From Bacteroidia bacterium (GTDB lineage: Bacteria > Bacteroidota > Bacteroidia > Bacteroidales > UBA932), in assembly GCA_021153285.1 (NCBI GenBank), contig JAGKTT010000001.1:59959-123958 (forward strand): a DNA stretch of 64,000 bases. The letters run 5' to 3'. Below, one piece after another: positions 1 through 9,665 of this stretch. The stretch's first letter is position 1. Each line of letters opens with the position of its first letter. The notes beneath the pieces were generated by a model. The model saw only the letters and a list, made by a program, of their open reading frames with translations. It was not told the origin of the DNA and did no database searches. The position numbers were made by a program, and so were the translations under genes.

Positions 1-1135
1 CGGCCTCAACTCTTGCGGCCAAGATATTTTTATCCAAAGATAAGACATTTGAAATACATTCTGCCAAGGCTTCAATACTCTCATCTTCTGGAGTGAACAC
101 ATAATCATAATATTCCTCCGGAATTCCAGGCAAACGATTTATTATTGTAGGCTTACCAGACAATAAATATTCCATAGTTTTAGATGGGAATGAATACTTG
201 GTATACTCCCCTTCACTTGTTCTCGGATTCACTAAAACGGTTGCCTGACGCTGCATTTTCAAAGCTGTCTGACTATCAACAAGGCCGAAATATTTAATTC
301 TATAATCCTGCTTGGCTGCTTCATTTATAGCGTCCTCTGAATCCCCAGATCCGCATATCCATAGTTCTGCATCAATCGTTTTAAGCGACTGAAAGGCCTT
401 TACTAAATTCATGACACCAAATATCTTTCTCAGAGTGCCTGTATATAGAATTATTGTCTTATCCGGAATTTCGTTCTTTAATTCCACATCCATAGTTTCT
501 ACATCGACAATTCCTTCCATTACAATATGTCGCACAGGCTTTTCGATAAAATCCATCATTGCTTCAGTCAATAGAACAAGACCATCACTATTTGATGTCT
601 TCTTCATTGACCTATTATTAAGATATCGCAACAGCGACGCTTTTACCCTACTCTGTTTATTCATTGATGACACCATAGATGGAATATCCGGAATAATCAC
701 CGTCTGAGTAATCCTTTTTCCGGTAAAATGACGGGCTAAATCAGCAGCCTTCATCAATCGGTTATCAGGGGTATTTATTATTATGTCCACTCTATCATCC
801 TCACATTCTGACACCAACCTGATTATCTTGAAAGTTAATGCCAATGTCGACCATATTTCCTTAATGATCACAAGATTACAGAACCCTACTGAATGAATAT
901 GTGTATTTTTATATTCATAAGACTCAGCCTTGGTAAATATCTGCCTGTTATTATGAGGGTAAGAATAGACGCCTGGAATAGAGAGACATCGTAAATCTAT
1001 ATTATCTTGTTTACATAAACCATTGATAATGGAAAATTCAAAATTATGATTAGACAGTCCTGCCTTACCAAAACTATTATACGAAATATCCTTTAATATT
1101 TGCTTAGCAAAGAAGCGTCCTAAAAAAAGTACCAT
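1..1135 (-). CDS. Glycosyltransferase, GT4-like (C-terminus outside window)
   Basis: The minus strand is open from an ATG at 1135 to the window edge, 378 codons without a stop. The translation has features of a GT-B fold, family 1/4 glycosyltransferase: a nucleotide-sugar binding half with the strand KTIILYTGTLRKIFGVMNLV, then ELWICGSGDSE, and the conserved segment SFPSKTMEYLLSGKPTI near the end. It would transfer a sugar to a lipid-linked capsule or O-antigen repeat unit at the inner membrane. It begins 7 bp after the stop of the polymerase gene, so it is in the same operon. Substrate and linkage cannot be read from sequence. The C-terminal end is missing because of the window boundary, not decay. 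Confidence 0.8.
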   Translation of the reverse strand, partial: MVLFLGRFFAKQILKDISYNSFGKAGLSNHNFEFSIINGLCKQDNIDLRCLSIPGVYSYPHNNRQIFTKAESYEYKNTHIHSVGFCNLVIIKEIWSTLALTFKIIRLVSECEDDRVDIIINTPDNRLMKAADLARHFTGKRITQTVIIPDIPSMVSSMNKQSRVKASLLRYLNNRSMKKTSNSDGLVLLTEAMMDFIEKPVRHIVMEGIVDVETMDVELKNEIPDKTIILYTGTLRKIFGVMNLVKAFQSLKTIDAELWICGSGDSEDAINEAAKQDYRIKYFGLVDSQTALKMQRQATVLVNPRTSEGEYTKYSFPSKTMEYLLSGKPTIINRLPGIPEEYYDYVFTPEDESIEALAECISNVLSLDKNILAARVEA

Positions 1136-1142
1136 AAGAGTT

Positions 1143-2291
1143 TTATTTGCATTCTATTTCCTTTGATAAATTTGCAGTGACTCCCCATATCATCATAAGC
1201 AATGAAAAGAAGAGCATTGAGCCTTCTATAACCGGCTCTACGCAAGATGATAGAAACATTGCAGTATTTAGTGATAGCACAATCAACACAAAAGGAGTAA
1301 GCATCTTTCGTGTCAGGCGGAGACAACTCTTAAACCAATTGAATGTCACAATAAGAAAAAGCAGCAATGCAAACCAGCCACCTATACGGGCAATATCCAG
1401 CCATAAGTTATGTGCATAACGTACTCTCTCCCACCCGAATGGATGAGTGGCCAATTGATGAACAGCATCCAACCATATATCAGATCGACCTCCAAGTTGC
1501 GAAACGTCTGAAGCTGCACTCATTTCACGCCCTTGATATGCAGATATGATTTCTTCACTTATTATCCCAGTTTTAGCAAGACCAGCTGTCAACAGGCCCA
1601 GAAAGAAAACTATCGGAATTATTTGTTTCAATTTCATCTTTGTTGAGAAGAGCAATGCTACTAGCATACAACAGACACACACCACTAATCCTGTTCGATT
1701 GACAAGATGGATGACAACAAAGATAGAAAGCAACGCCACAACTATATAAAAAAGTCTAAGCCAGAAGTTCTGCCCTTTTGTAAATAATGCTGATATGCAA
1801 GCAATTCCTACTGAAGCCATAAGTCCATACAATGTAGCAGCAAGGCTGTCTCCACCATCAGCATCACCTAACATTACTCGAGATACATTCACAATACCTA
1901 CTAAAGCAACATCCTTGATTGTAAGAATGAATAATGGCAAGAGATAACATACTGCAATAGCAATCAAGAGTTTTTGTCTGGCTTTCTCTTCATGAAAACA
2001 ATGCATGAGCCAAAGACCGAACCGATAGAATCCCACAGGTGCCATCAACATTGAAAGTAAAACGAAGCCACTGCCGTACTGGTTTGTCATAACTGTCATC
2101 ATCAAATAAAATGATGAAAAAAAGAATAACACAATAGCAGTAGGATCCCACCATTTCTTTGTCGGCAATATCACATACGTCATAAATGAGAACAAGACTA
2201 ACAAGTAGATGTTCTTTGGCCATAATGACGTGATCAATACCAGAAAGAATATGACAAGCAAAATCTTATATTTAAATTTCAATATCAGCAT
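1143..2291 (-). CDS. O-antigen/capsule polymerase (Wzy-like, O-antigen ligase fold)
   Basis: A 382-residue protein made almost entirely of hydrophobic segments, about ten predicted membrane helices, with a longer extracytoplasmic loop around residues 265-310. That loop contains GGRSDIWLDAVHQLATHPFG followed by YAHNLWLDIARIGG, the arrangement typical of the Wzy_C/O-antigen ligase superfamily. It probably polymerises lipid-linked repeat units on the periplasmic side. It lies 1 bp from the upstream glycosyltransferase stop and in a cluster that also holds a Wzx flippase and Wzz, which favours polymerase over WaaL ligase; sequence alone cannot decide between the two. Confidence 0.75.
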   Translation of the reverse strand: MLILKFKYKILLVIFFLVLITSLWPKNIYLLVLFSFMTYVILPTKKWWDPTAIVLFFFSSFYLMMTVMTNQYGSGFVLLSMLMAPVGFYRFGLWLMHCFHEEKARQKLLIAIAVCYLLPLFILTIKDVALVGIVNVSRVMLGDADGGDSLAATLYGLMASVGIACISALFTKGQNFWLRLFYIVVALLSIFVVIHLVNRTGLVVCVCCMLVALLFSTKMKLKQIIPIVFFLGLLTAGLAKTGIISEEIISAYQGREMSAASDVSQLGGRSDIWLDAVHQLATHPFGWERVRYAHNLWLDIARIGGWFALLLFLIVTFNWFKSCLRLTRKMLTPFVLIVLSLNTAMFLSSCVEPVIEGSMLFFSLLMMIWGVTANLSKEIECK

Positions 2292-2292
2292 A

Positions 2293-3537
2293 TTACCTTC
2301 CTATCTTACCATCTTTTCCTATGATAGAGCGATATATATCGACGAGACAGCTTGCGTTTATCAAGCGATCATGGCGTTTAGTCGCATCATTCTCCGATGT
2401 CATACCGTCCTCAAATATTTTACATACTTTTTCTGCAAGCATTTCCACCTCTTCGAATCTGTACATATTATCCTCTGCACCCACCATCATATCCATCACT
2501 CCTCCAACATAAGAAGCGATATAAGGTACGCCTAGAAGCTGAGCCTCGCCCAACGAATTCGGACTATTCTCTATCGAGGATGGGCATATGAAAACATTTG
2601 CCTTGAGATACTCCTCACACATCCTGGTTTCAGACAAATTACCCAAGAAGTTGACCTTTTCCTGAAGATTATATTTTCTGATCAGAGAGCGGATATATTT
2701 ACCATATCCTGAAATACGATAAAATGGTTTATCTATGATGTTATTCCCTGCAATGCTTACCATTGCATCGGGATAATGACGCAAGATAATCGGCATTGCC
2801 TGCAAGACCTTATGAAGCCCCTTGATAGGATAACTGGCCTGGCTCAGGAAGATACTATGCTTTACACATTTATCTGACTCCCATTTATAATTATAGAATG
2901 ATGACCTCAAAGTTTCATTACAGAAATGATAATCTATATCAGGGTTAATTGCCCAGACATGCGCTCTATCCCAAGACGTTCTTCCAATTATATGGGATAC
3001 TGATCTGATATATTCACGTTCAATTTCTCCTCTCTTTTCAAAGTTTTTCTTCTGTCGAAAGATAGTATCACGCTTCAACAAATCTCTGAACGTAATATTT
3101 TTCAAGATATCACCAACAGACATACCTGCATAATAATATCTTGCAATAACCGACACCATGCCTTGTATTGAAATGCAGACCTTTTCTGCTCCACAAGCTC
3201 TGATATAAGCTAAGCCGTATGGATATTCAGTACCATGTATATGTGTAACATCTGGCCTGAAATCATCTCTCACTTGTTGCCACAAAGGCTCCAAAGTCTT
3301 ATCATAAATAGTAGCAGGCTCTGATGATGGCAAAAGATAATATGAAACGCCATCTACCTTCAAAGTCTTGAAATTCTTTCCAGGATATATCGTTGCAACA
3401 GCAATTTCCATATCAAGAAGTGATTCCTTTAGAGCTTCTAAAGATGACATCATCCACCCCCCTGATACAGGAACTGATATTCCCAGTGCCTTACTCGGAG
3501 CAGGAAAAATAATATTTGTTATCCAAAGTACTTTCAT
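2293..3537 (-). CDS. Glycosyltransferase family 4-like
   Basis: A 414-residue GT-B glycosyltransferase. The N-terminal acceptor half contains PVSGGWMMSSLEAL and a HIHGTEYPYGLAYIRA segment; the C-terminal donor half starts near KHSIFLSQASYPIKGLHKVL (roughly residues 228-247) and contains the E-x7-E type region CPSSIENSPNSLGEAQLLGV, characteristic of retaining GT4 enzymes. It acts in the cytoplasm on the lipid-linked repeat unit. It is packed between the flippase (10 bp upstream) and the polymerase (1 bp downstream), so it is operon-encoded. Specificity is unknown. Confidence 0.82.
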   Translation of the reverse strand: MKVLWITNIIFPAPSKALGISVPVSGGWMMSSLEALKESLLDMEIAVATIYPGKNFKTLKVDGVSYYLLPSSEPATIYDKTLEPLWQQVRDDFRPDVTHIHGTEYPYGLAYIRACGAEKVCISIQGMVSVIARYYYAGMSVGDILKNITFRDLLKRDTIFRQKKNFEKRGEIEREYIRSVSHIIGRTSWDRAHVWAINPDIDYHFCNETLRSSFYNYKWESDKCVKHSIFLSQASYPIKGLHKVLQAMPIILRHYPDAMVSIAGNNIIDKPFYRISGYGKYIRSLIRKYNLQEKVNFLGNLSETRMCEEYLKANVFICPSSIENSPNSLGEAQLLGVPYIASYVGGVMDMMVGAEDNMYRFEEVEMLAEKVCKIFEDGMTSENDATKRHDRLINASCLVDIYRSIIGKDGKIGR

Positions 3538-3547
3538 AATTATCCAT

Positions 3548-4798
3548 TTATCGCTTTACCCTTTTAGAAATCCAGAGCAAGACTATATTCGTAAAACTTA
3601 AAATCACATATGACGCACTGACCATCCATGCACCGCCGATAAATTTAAAACATCTGACCACAACAGGAAGAAATATAATTATCAGAATGCTTGATATCAC
3701 TGTCGTATACATATATAACTTTGGGTAACCGGAGGCTATAGTATAATTGTTTGTTATATAGTAGATTGAACTGGTTATTGTCGATACTGAAATAATTCTT
3801 GCATAAATAGTCGAATCCATATATCTTCCTGCCGTCAATATTCTGATAACCATCGGGCATAAAGCCACAAACAATACCACCACCATAGATATCATCACAA
3901 TCTGTATCAAAGCAGTCCTCCATAAGAGTTTTCTGTTACTTGTAGCAATCGCCTCATATATATCTGGCTGAAAGGTTGAGGAGATTGATGTGGAAAATGT
4001 GCTCAAATAACCAGCCATTGATGCACCTACGATATAGTAGCCATACTCCGTAACATTTCCTAATGACTCTAGATATGTCTTATCAAAACCAGAAGAAAAA
4101 TATCCAAGCATCGCACCCATGGTTAAGGGAAGACAGAATTTCAAAATGATGACAAACTCATTCCATGAGTTCCTCACCCTTAAAAGTTGCCTATTCTTAA
4201 AGAACAGATAAATAAACACCAATAGGTTTGTAATTAACGGTGCTAGCAATTTACCTGATGCACCCCATTTCATCACAACTACAAATGCGACATTCAAAAC
4301 CACAAGGATAACACCATTAGTAATAGACAGTCTAAAAAATCCTTTACTATTTCTACCCATTCGATAATCCGTCAGTTCTAGATTATATAAACCTGCAAGA
4401 GGAAGTGCAAAAACAGTATAAGCCAGGTATGGCATAATCGGGAACTCCAATGAAGTATTAAAAACTCTGATATATCCTAATAGAGCAAAGAAACATATTA
4501 TTGATATGATAAAAGAGAATGCTGTAACAGCCTTAAAGAGTAGTGCTTTCAAATGTAGACGGCCATCATGATCCAATTCAAAATACCTCTTGTTGAAATA
4601 ATGAAGCATATAGAATATTATGACCGGGCCTATCAAGTTATTGAATGAAGAGTAATATCCGGTTATAGCATAATCTTCCGGTGTCATATTGAGGGCAATC
4701 AAAGGATTGACTGCAAGCATCAATATCATCGGAATTAAGGACGCACCAAAATAGGTAGAAATATGCTTGATATATGTCAGATATTTATTATCCTTCAT
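3548..4798 (-). CDS. Lipid-linked oligosaccharide flippase (Wzx/MATE-like)
   Basis: A 416-residue integral membrane protein with about twelve hydrophobic helices and short polar loops, the layout of the polysaccharide transporter (Wzx, MVF/MATE superfamily) family. Recognisable segments are the N-terminal FGASLIPMILMLAVNPLIAL and FCLPLTMGAMLGYFSSGFDK in mid-protein, where PST proteins start their second six-helix bundle. It would move undecaprenyl-linked repeat units across the inner membrane. Its place between glycosyltransferases and a Wzy-like polymerase supports a Wzx/Wzy-dependent pathway. Confidence 0.8.
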   Translation of the reverse strand: MKDNKYLTYIKHISTYFGASLIPMILMLAVNPLIALNMTPEDYAITGYYSSFNNLIGPVIIFYMLHYFNKRYFELDHDGRLHLKALLFKAVTAFSFIISIICFFALLGYIRVFNTSLEFPIMPYLAYTVFALPLAGLYNLELTDYRMGRNSKGFFRLSITNGVILVVLNVAFVVVMKWGASGKLLAPLITNLLVFIYLFFKNRQLLRVRNSWNEFVIILKFCLPLTMGAMLGYFSSGFDKTYLESLGNVTEYGYYIVGASMAGYLSTFSTSISSTFQPDIYEAIATSNRKLLWRTALIQIVMISMVVVLFVALCPMVIRILTAGRYMDSTIYARIISVSTITSSIYYITNNYTIASGYPKLYMYTTVISSILIIIFLPVVVRCFKFIGGAWMVSASYVILSFTNIVLLWISKRVKR

Positions 4799-4816
4799 AG
4801 CGAAACGTCTATATCA

Positions 4817-5923
4817 TCAGACTTGTTCTATCTTATTGCACAACAACTGAATCTGATAGTTAGAGTTCCATTTCTCATTTATCAGTCGATAACAATCATT
4901 TCTCACTTTATCCCTGTCATATTCACGAATGAACCAACAATATATCTTGGCAGTTAGATCATTGTAATTTTCATACTCATAAAGTAAGCCTGTCTTATCT
5001 GGAATTATAAGCTCATATTCTGGTCCTTGCTTATAAAAGTTATTATGCGAAATTACAGGAACTCCGTATGTCATTGTATGTAAAGCTGTCAATCCAACTT
5101 CGCCTGGGGACACACATAAATCTGCATTAAATAATAATCCTTTCAATTCATCCTCATCATAGCATTCTCCAAAGAACCAAACTCTATCTGTAAGTTCTAG
5201 TTCTTCGACATATCTTGTCAAATGATTATATTCTGATCCATTACCAATTACCATCAAATTCAAATCAAGTCCCTTTTCTCGGAGATCAGCAATTGTATCA
5301 AGAAGCCAATCGATGCGTTTACTGGGAATAAGTCTTCCAATAAAGATTAGAGTTGGAAAAGCATTTCCGAAATGCTCTTGATAAATATTGCTTTTTAAAG
5401 ATATATTGTCATCTGGAACAGTTCCTTCATTCAAGGAGTTGTATATGACACTGATTTTCTCTTCTTTCCAGCCTAATTCCTGCATTTTCTTCTTTCCATA
5501 CTCGCCATAGGTAAAGAATGCATCTATAGAAGACAGATATAATTTCTCCAATATTCTGAACCTCTTGAAATGCTCTTTAAATCCGTGTCCCCATCCATAT
5601 ACTTTTTTACCCAATAAACGGCATAAAATAAAAAAGGGGATATATGACAACGGGGTATCGGCCGTAATCAGGAAAGATTTATACTTCCTATTAAAAGGTA
5701 ATGCCAATAATCCTGTACGCCATAGTACTTTATTCAACAAAAGTATATTCCTGTTTTCTATAGGCACACGCTTGAATATATTATAATCCAGCTTAGCTAT
5801 TCCTGAAGTCTTCCCATGTATCACTTCTTTACCAAAAACGAATTGGGTATCAAAGGTCTCATCTATTTTTTTATAAATAGATTCACGATACTTCGGAGCG
5901 TAATTAAATATACAGCAAAGCAT
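4817..5923 (-). CDS. Glycosyltransferase (GT4-like)
   Basis: A 368-residue glycosyltransferase. The donor-binding half is clear: FPTLIFIGRLIPSKRIDWLL near residues 195-215, LMVIGNGSEYNHL, and CVSPGEVGLTALHTMTYGVP, which matches the GT4 motif where an acidic residue and small residues contact the nucleotide sugar. It is a cytoplasmic or inner-membrane-associated enzyme adding one sugar to the repeat unit. It begins 2 bp after the dehydrogenase stop codon and precedes the flippase by 18 bp. Acceptor and donor are not predictable. Confidence 0.82.
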   Translation of the reverse strand: MLCCIFNYAPKYRESIYKKIDETFDTQFVFGKEVIHGKTSGIAKLDYNIFKRVPIENRNILLLNKVLWRTGLLALPFNRKYKSFLITADTPLSYIPFFILCRLLGKKVYGWGHGFKEHFKRFRILEKLYLSSIDAFFTYGEYGKKKMQELGWKEEKISVIYNSLNEGTVPDDNISLKSNIYQEHFGNAFPTLIFIGRLIPSKRIDWLLDTIADLREKGLDLNLMVIGNGSEYNHLTRYVEELELTDRVWFFGECYDEDELKGLLFNADLCVSPGEVGLTALHTMTYGVPVISHNNFYKQGPEYELIIPDKTGLLYEYENYNDLTAKIYCWFIREYDRDKVRNDCYRLINEKWNSNYQIQLLCNKIEQV

Positions 5924-5925
5924 AG

Positions 5926-7194
5926 TTAAAGTCTACCATCGATTATGTCTCTGGATAAAATACCCTTCACATCATATATGACTCCATTGTCAACGACTAA
6001 AGAGCTAACATCGATATGAAGAAATTCATTATGAGCCACAGCAAGAATGACTGCATCATACTTATCTTCCGGCAATACATTAACTACCTCCAGACCATAT
6101 TCATGGCGGACATGTTCTATATTTGCCCACGGGTCATAAACCGTGATATTATCGGTATATTCAGTCAGTATATGATAAATATCAACAACCTTGGTATTTC
6201 TGATATCCGGACAATTCTCTTTGAAAGTTATGCCCAGAATAAGAACCTTAGCATCCTTTACCATAACACCTTTCTTATTCATGCACTTGATAGTCTGCTC
6301 AGCAACATACGCTCCCATACCATCATTGAGGCGACGTGCAGAGAACATTATGCGAGGAAGAACGCCATATACCTGAGCTTTTTGGATCAGATAATATGGA
6401 TCGACTGAAATACAATGTCCACCTACAAGTCCAGGACTGAGTTTTATGAAGTTCCACTTCGAAGCTGCAGCCTCAATCACATCACGAGTATCAATCCCCA
6501 TTGCATTGAAGATCTTGGCCAGCTCATTCATAAATGCGATATTGACATCACGCTGTGAATTCTCTATGATTTTGGATGCCTCGGCCACTTTTATTGACGG
6601 CGCCTTATGTGTTCCATTAATAAGGACAGCATTATATACGGAATCAACAAGATCTGCGACCTCAGGGGTCGAGCCAGAGGTCACTTTCTTTATCTTTTCT
6701 ACGGTATGCTCCTTATCACCCGGGTTTATTCGTTCAGGAGAATAACCGGCGAAAAAGTCTTCATTGAATTTGAGACCAGATACACGTTCGACTACAGGGA
6801 GACACTCTTCTTCTGTCACACCTGGGTAAACAGTTGACTCATACACCACTATATCACCCTTTGAGATAACCTTTCCAACGGTCTCGCTCGCTCCCCATAA
6901 TGGGCGGAGATCCGGACGATTATTCTCGTCAACAGGAGTCGGCACTGCAACTACATAAAAATTACAATCCCTTATCTCATCTATATCAGTAGTACATCTG
7001 AAGCCATGGTTATCAATTGCATCTTGAAGTAATTCATCACTCACTTCAAGTGTAGCATCATGTCCTGCCATAAGCGCATCAATCCTGGCCTGATTCATAT
7101 CGAAACCGATAGTTGCAAATTTTGTGGAGAAGAGGCGCGCTAACGGAAGGCCTACATATCCTAATCCGATTACGCAAATTTTTATATTATTCAT
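5926..7194 (-). CDS. UDP-N-acetylhexosamine 6-dehydrogenase (TviB/WbpO/CapL family)
   Basis: A 422-residue nucleotide-sugar dehydrogenase oxidising C6 of a UDP-HexNAc to the uronic acid with two NAD+. The Rossmann motif GLGYVGLPLA is at residues 10-19; the central helix carries ASKIIENSQRDVNIAFMNE; the catalytic cysteine is Cys261 in GGHCISVDPYYL; the C-terminal domain has LGITFKENCPDIRNTKV. These are the signatures of TviB/WbpO-type enzymes rather than UDP-glucose dehydrogenase (the substrate is inferred from overall resemblance). The UDP-HexNAcA product would enter the capsule repeat. A short tandem repeat of an AT-rich 10-mer lies just upstream at about 7203-7222. Confidence 0.85.
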   Translation of the reverse strand: MNNIKICVIGLGYVGLPLARLFSTKFATIGFDMNQARIDALMAGHDATLEVSDELLQDAIDNHGFRCTTDIDEIRDCNFYVVAVPTPVDENNRPDLRPLWGASETVGKVISKGDIVVYESTVYPGVTEEECLPVVERVSGLKFNEDFFAGYSPERINPGDKEHTVEKIKKVTSGSTPEVADLVDSVYNAVLINGTHKAPSIKVAEASKIIENSQRDVNIAFMNELAKIFNAMGIDTRDVIEAAASKWNFIKLSPGLVGGHCISVDPYYLIQKAQVYGVLPRIMFSARRLNDGMGAYVAEQTIKCMNKKGVMVKDAKVLILGITFKENCPDIRNTKVVDIYHILTEYTDNITVYDPWANIEHVRHEYGLEVVNVLPEDKYDAVILAVAHNEFLHIDVSSLVVDNGVIYDVKGILSRDIIDGRL

Positions 7195-7225
7195 ATCGCA
7201 TTAATCTATTTAATCTATTTAAGGA

Positions 7226-8410
7226 CTACTCCTTCCTCCAAACCATCTTATTCACGACTCCTGTATAGCTCTGAATAAGCTTTACAATCTTCGTGCTGAC
7301 ATTCTCATCGGTATAGTTAGGAACTGGAATGCCGTTATCACCATTCTTAACCATCTCTACGGCCGTATCCACGGCCTGAAGAAGCGAACGTTCGTCGATA
7401 CCGGCAAGGATGAAGCAGCCTTTATCAAGCGCTTCAGGACGCTCGGTAGAAGTACGGATACATACTGCAGGGAATGAATGTCCGACGCTTGTAAAGAATG
7501 AACTTTCCTCTGGAAGAGTTCCAGAATCAGAAACCACAGCAAACGCATTCATCTGCAGACAGTTGTAGTCGTGAAATCCGAGCGGCTCGTGCTGGATCAC
7601 TCGCGGATCGAGTTTGAACCCTGATGCAGCCAGTCTGTTACGTGAACGTGGATGGCAGCTGTATAGGATCGGCATATCATATTTCTCAGCCATAGCATTG
7701 ATAGCATTGAAGAGCGAAAGGAAATTCTTTTCTGTATCGATATTTTCCTCTCTATGTGCCGAAAGTAGGATATATCGGCCCTTTTCCAGTCCGAGACGCT
7801 GGTGAACATCAGACGCCTCGATATCAGGAAGATTCTCGTGTAGCACCTCAGCCATTGGAGAACCGGATACATAAGTTCTTTCTTTGGCTACTCCTGAAGC
7901 ATTGAGATATCTTCTTGCGTGCTCAGAGTAGCAAATGTTTACATCCGAGATGATGTCTACAATACGGCGGTTTGTCTCTTCAGGAAGGCACTCATCGAAA
8001 CAACGGTTTCCTGCCTCCATATGGAAAATCGGAATATGAAGCCTTTTGGCACCAATTACAGAAAGGCAGGAGTTAGTATCTCCCAGAACAAGCACAGCAT
8101 CCGGCTTGGTCTGTACCATCAGCTTATATGAAGCATTGATGATATTACCCATAGTGGCTCCAAGATCCTCACCTACAGCATCCATATATACCTCAGGATC
8201 AGCAAGTTTCAAGTCACGGAAGAAAACTCCGTTAAGATTATAGTCATAGTTCTGGCCAGTGTGGGCCAAAATGCAGTCGAAGTATTTGCGACACTTATTG
8301 ATCACGGCTGCAAGGCGGATGATTTCAGGCCTCGTACCGACGATTATCAGAAGTTTGAGACGTCCGTCGTTCTTGAACTGGATGTCGCTATAGTTTGTTT
8401 TCAATTCCAT
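7226..8410 (-). CDS. capG: UDP-N-acetylglucosamine 2-epimerase, CapG/FnlC/WbjD type
   Basis: A 394-residue member of the non-hydrolysing UDP-GlcNAc 2-epimerase family. Visible motifs are IVGTRPEIIRLAAVI at the N-terminus, VLVLGDTNSCLS, the catalytic stretch HMEAGNRCFDECLPEETNRR and SAHREENIDTEKNF. Family members include WecB (UDP-ManNAc) and CapG/FnlC (last step to UDP-L-FucNAc). Because capE and capF homologues lie directly upstream in the same operon, the CapG role is favoured: C2 epimerisation of UDP-L-PneNAc to UDP-L-FucNAc. A 51-bp gap containing a dispersed palindromic repeat separates it from capF. Confidence 0.82.
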   Translation of the reverse strand: MELKTNYSDIQFKNDGRLKLLIIVGTRPEIIRLAAVINKCRKYFDCILAHTGQNYDYNLNGVFFRDLKLADPEVYMDAVGEDLGATMGNIINASYKLMVQTKPDAVLVLGDTNSCLSVIGAKRLHIPIFHMEAGNRCFDECLPEETNRRIVDIISDVNICYSEHARRYLNASGVAKERTYVSGSPMAEVLHENLPDIEASDVHQRLGLEKGRYILLSAHREENIDTEKNFLSLFNAINAMAEKYDMPILYSCHPRSRNRLAASGFKLDPRVIQHEPLGFHDYNCLQMNAFAVVSDSGTLPEESSFFTSVGHSFPAVCIRTSTERPEALDKGCFILAGIDERSLLQAVDTAVEMVKNGDNGIPVPNYTDENVSTKIVKLIQSYTGVVNKMVWRKE

Positions 8411-8415
8411 AATTA

Positions 8416-8450
8416 GATTTCTCGACTCGCTGCGCTCACTCGAAATGACA
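8416..8450. repeat. Short dispersed palindromic repeat between capF and capG
   Basis: In the 51-bp gap between capF and capG lies an imperfect palindrome whose core reads CTCGACTCGCTGCGCTCACT followed by CGAAATGACA. A related sequence (TCGCTGCGCTCCTCAGAATG, then ACA) occurs in triplicate inside rfbB at 14656-14727. The shared ending AATGACA and the shared CGCTGCGCTC core suggest one repeat family spread through the genome. No coding role is seen here; as RNA it could fold within the operon transcript. Confidence 0.6.
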
Positions 8451-8461
8451 AGTGACAGCTA

Positions 8462-9664
8462 TTATTCTACAGGTTCAAAATATGTATCAGGTCTGCTTGG
8501 GTCAAAGGATTCATTAGCCCACATAAGAGTCACAAGATCCTCTGTGTCAGATAGATTAATTATATTATGCGTATAACCCGGAAGCATATGCACAGCTTCA
8601 ATCTTATCACCGGAAACTTCGAAATTCAGCACCTCCCCAGAGTCTATCTTCCTAAGCTGAATAAGTCCCGTACCTGAAACCACGATAAAGAACTCCCACT
8701 TGGTATGATGCCAATGCTGTCCCTTAGTGATTCCCGGCTTGGATATATTCACAGAAAACTGTCCACATTTCTCCGTTTTAAGGAGTTCAGTAAAGCTACC
8801 TCTTTGATCGACATTCATTTTCAAAGGGAAAGAGACCTTTTCTTTCGGAAGATAAGACAGATAAGTGCTGTACAATTTCTTGGCAAATGATCCTTCCGGA
8901 ATCTCCGGAACAACAAGTGTCTGAGGCTGACGCGCAAACGACTCGAGCAAATCGACAATCTCTCCAAGTGTCACGTGATGACTCACCGGAACTGCGCAAT
9001 ATCTTCCATCTTCACGGAGGACAGTCTCAATACCGTCAAATTCACAGTAATGCTCTTTCCCCGCCAATGCTCCAATCATCTCATCCACCAGATCATCAAT
9101 ATAAACCAGTTCCATCTGAGTACTGCGGTCATTGACCTTAATAGGAAGGTCGTGGGCGATATTGTTACAGAATGTGGCCACAGCACTATTATAATTCGGG
9201 CGGCACCACTTACCGAAAAGATTTGGGAAGCGATACACGAGCACCTTGGCTCCAGTCTCGACAGAATAATCAAAGAACAGCTCTTCGCCGGCCTTCTTGC
9301 TCTTGCCGTAATCTCCATCAGCATAACGGCCCACAAGAGTGGCCTGAATCGAGCTGGAAAGCATCACAGGACACTTGTTACCGTGTTTTTTCAATGCATC
9401 GAGCAGAGTCGAAGCAAAGCCGAAGTTACCCTGCATAAATTCTTCCGGATTCTGAGGACGGTTTACTCCAGCAAGATTGAACACAAAGTCACAATCGGAG
9501 CAATACATATCGAGTTCCTCAGCAGAAGAATCAATATCGTATTCATAGACAGTGATGTCGCTGTCCACAGGATACCACTTCGCCTTACCCTCGGCAATAT
9601 TTCTGAGCTGGGATACAAGGTTACGACCCACGAACCCTTTTGCTCCTGTTACTAAAATCTTCAT
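8462..9664 (-). CDS. capF: CapF/FnlB/WbjC-type bifunctional reductase-epimerase
   Basis: A 400-residue fusion of an N-terminal short-chain dehydrogenase domain (MKILVTGAKGFVGRNLV, NAD(P)-binding glycine motif; YGKSKKAGEE with the Tyr-x3-Lys pair) and a C-terminal cupin (HHTKWEFFIVVSGTGLIQL with metal-ligand histidines). In S. aureus CapF this pair performs C3 epimerisation and C4 reduction on the way to UDP-L-FucNAc. I start it at 9664, giving the canonical MKILVTG N-terminus and a 1-bp gap to capE; a start at 9712 would add 16 residues overlapping capE. It works between capE upstream and capG downstream. Confidence 0.9.
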   Translation of the reverse strand: MKILVTGAKGFVGRNLVSQLRNIAEGKAKWYPVDSDITVYEYDIDSSAEELDMYCSDCDFVFNLAGVNRPQNPEEFMQGNFGFASTLLDALKKHGNKCPVMLSSSIQATLVGRYADGDYGKSKKAGEELFFDYSVETGAKVLVYRFPNLFGKWCRPNYNSAVATFCNNIAHDLPIKVNDRSTQMELVYIDDLVDEMIGALAGKEHYCEFDGIETVLREDGRYCAVPVSHHVTLGEIVDLLESFARQPQTLVVPEIPEGSFAKKLYSTYLSYLPKEKVSFPLKMNVDQRGSFTELLKTEKCGQFSVNISKPGITKGQHWHHTKWEFFIVVSGTGLIQLRKIDSGEVLNFEVSGDKIEAVHMLPGYTHNIINLSDTEDLVTLMWANESFDPSRPDTYFEPVE

Positions 9665-9665
9665 A

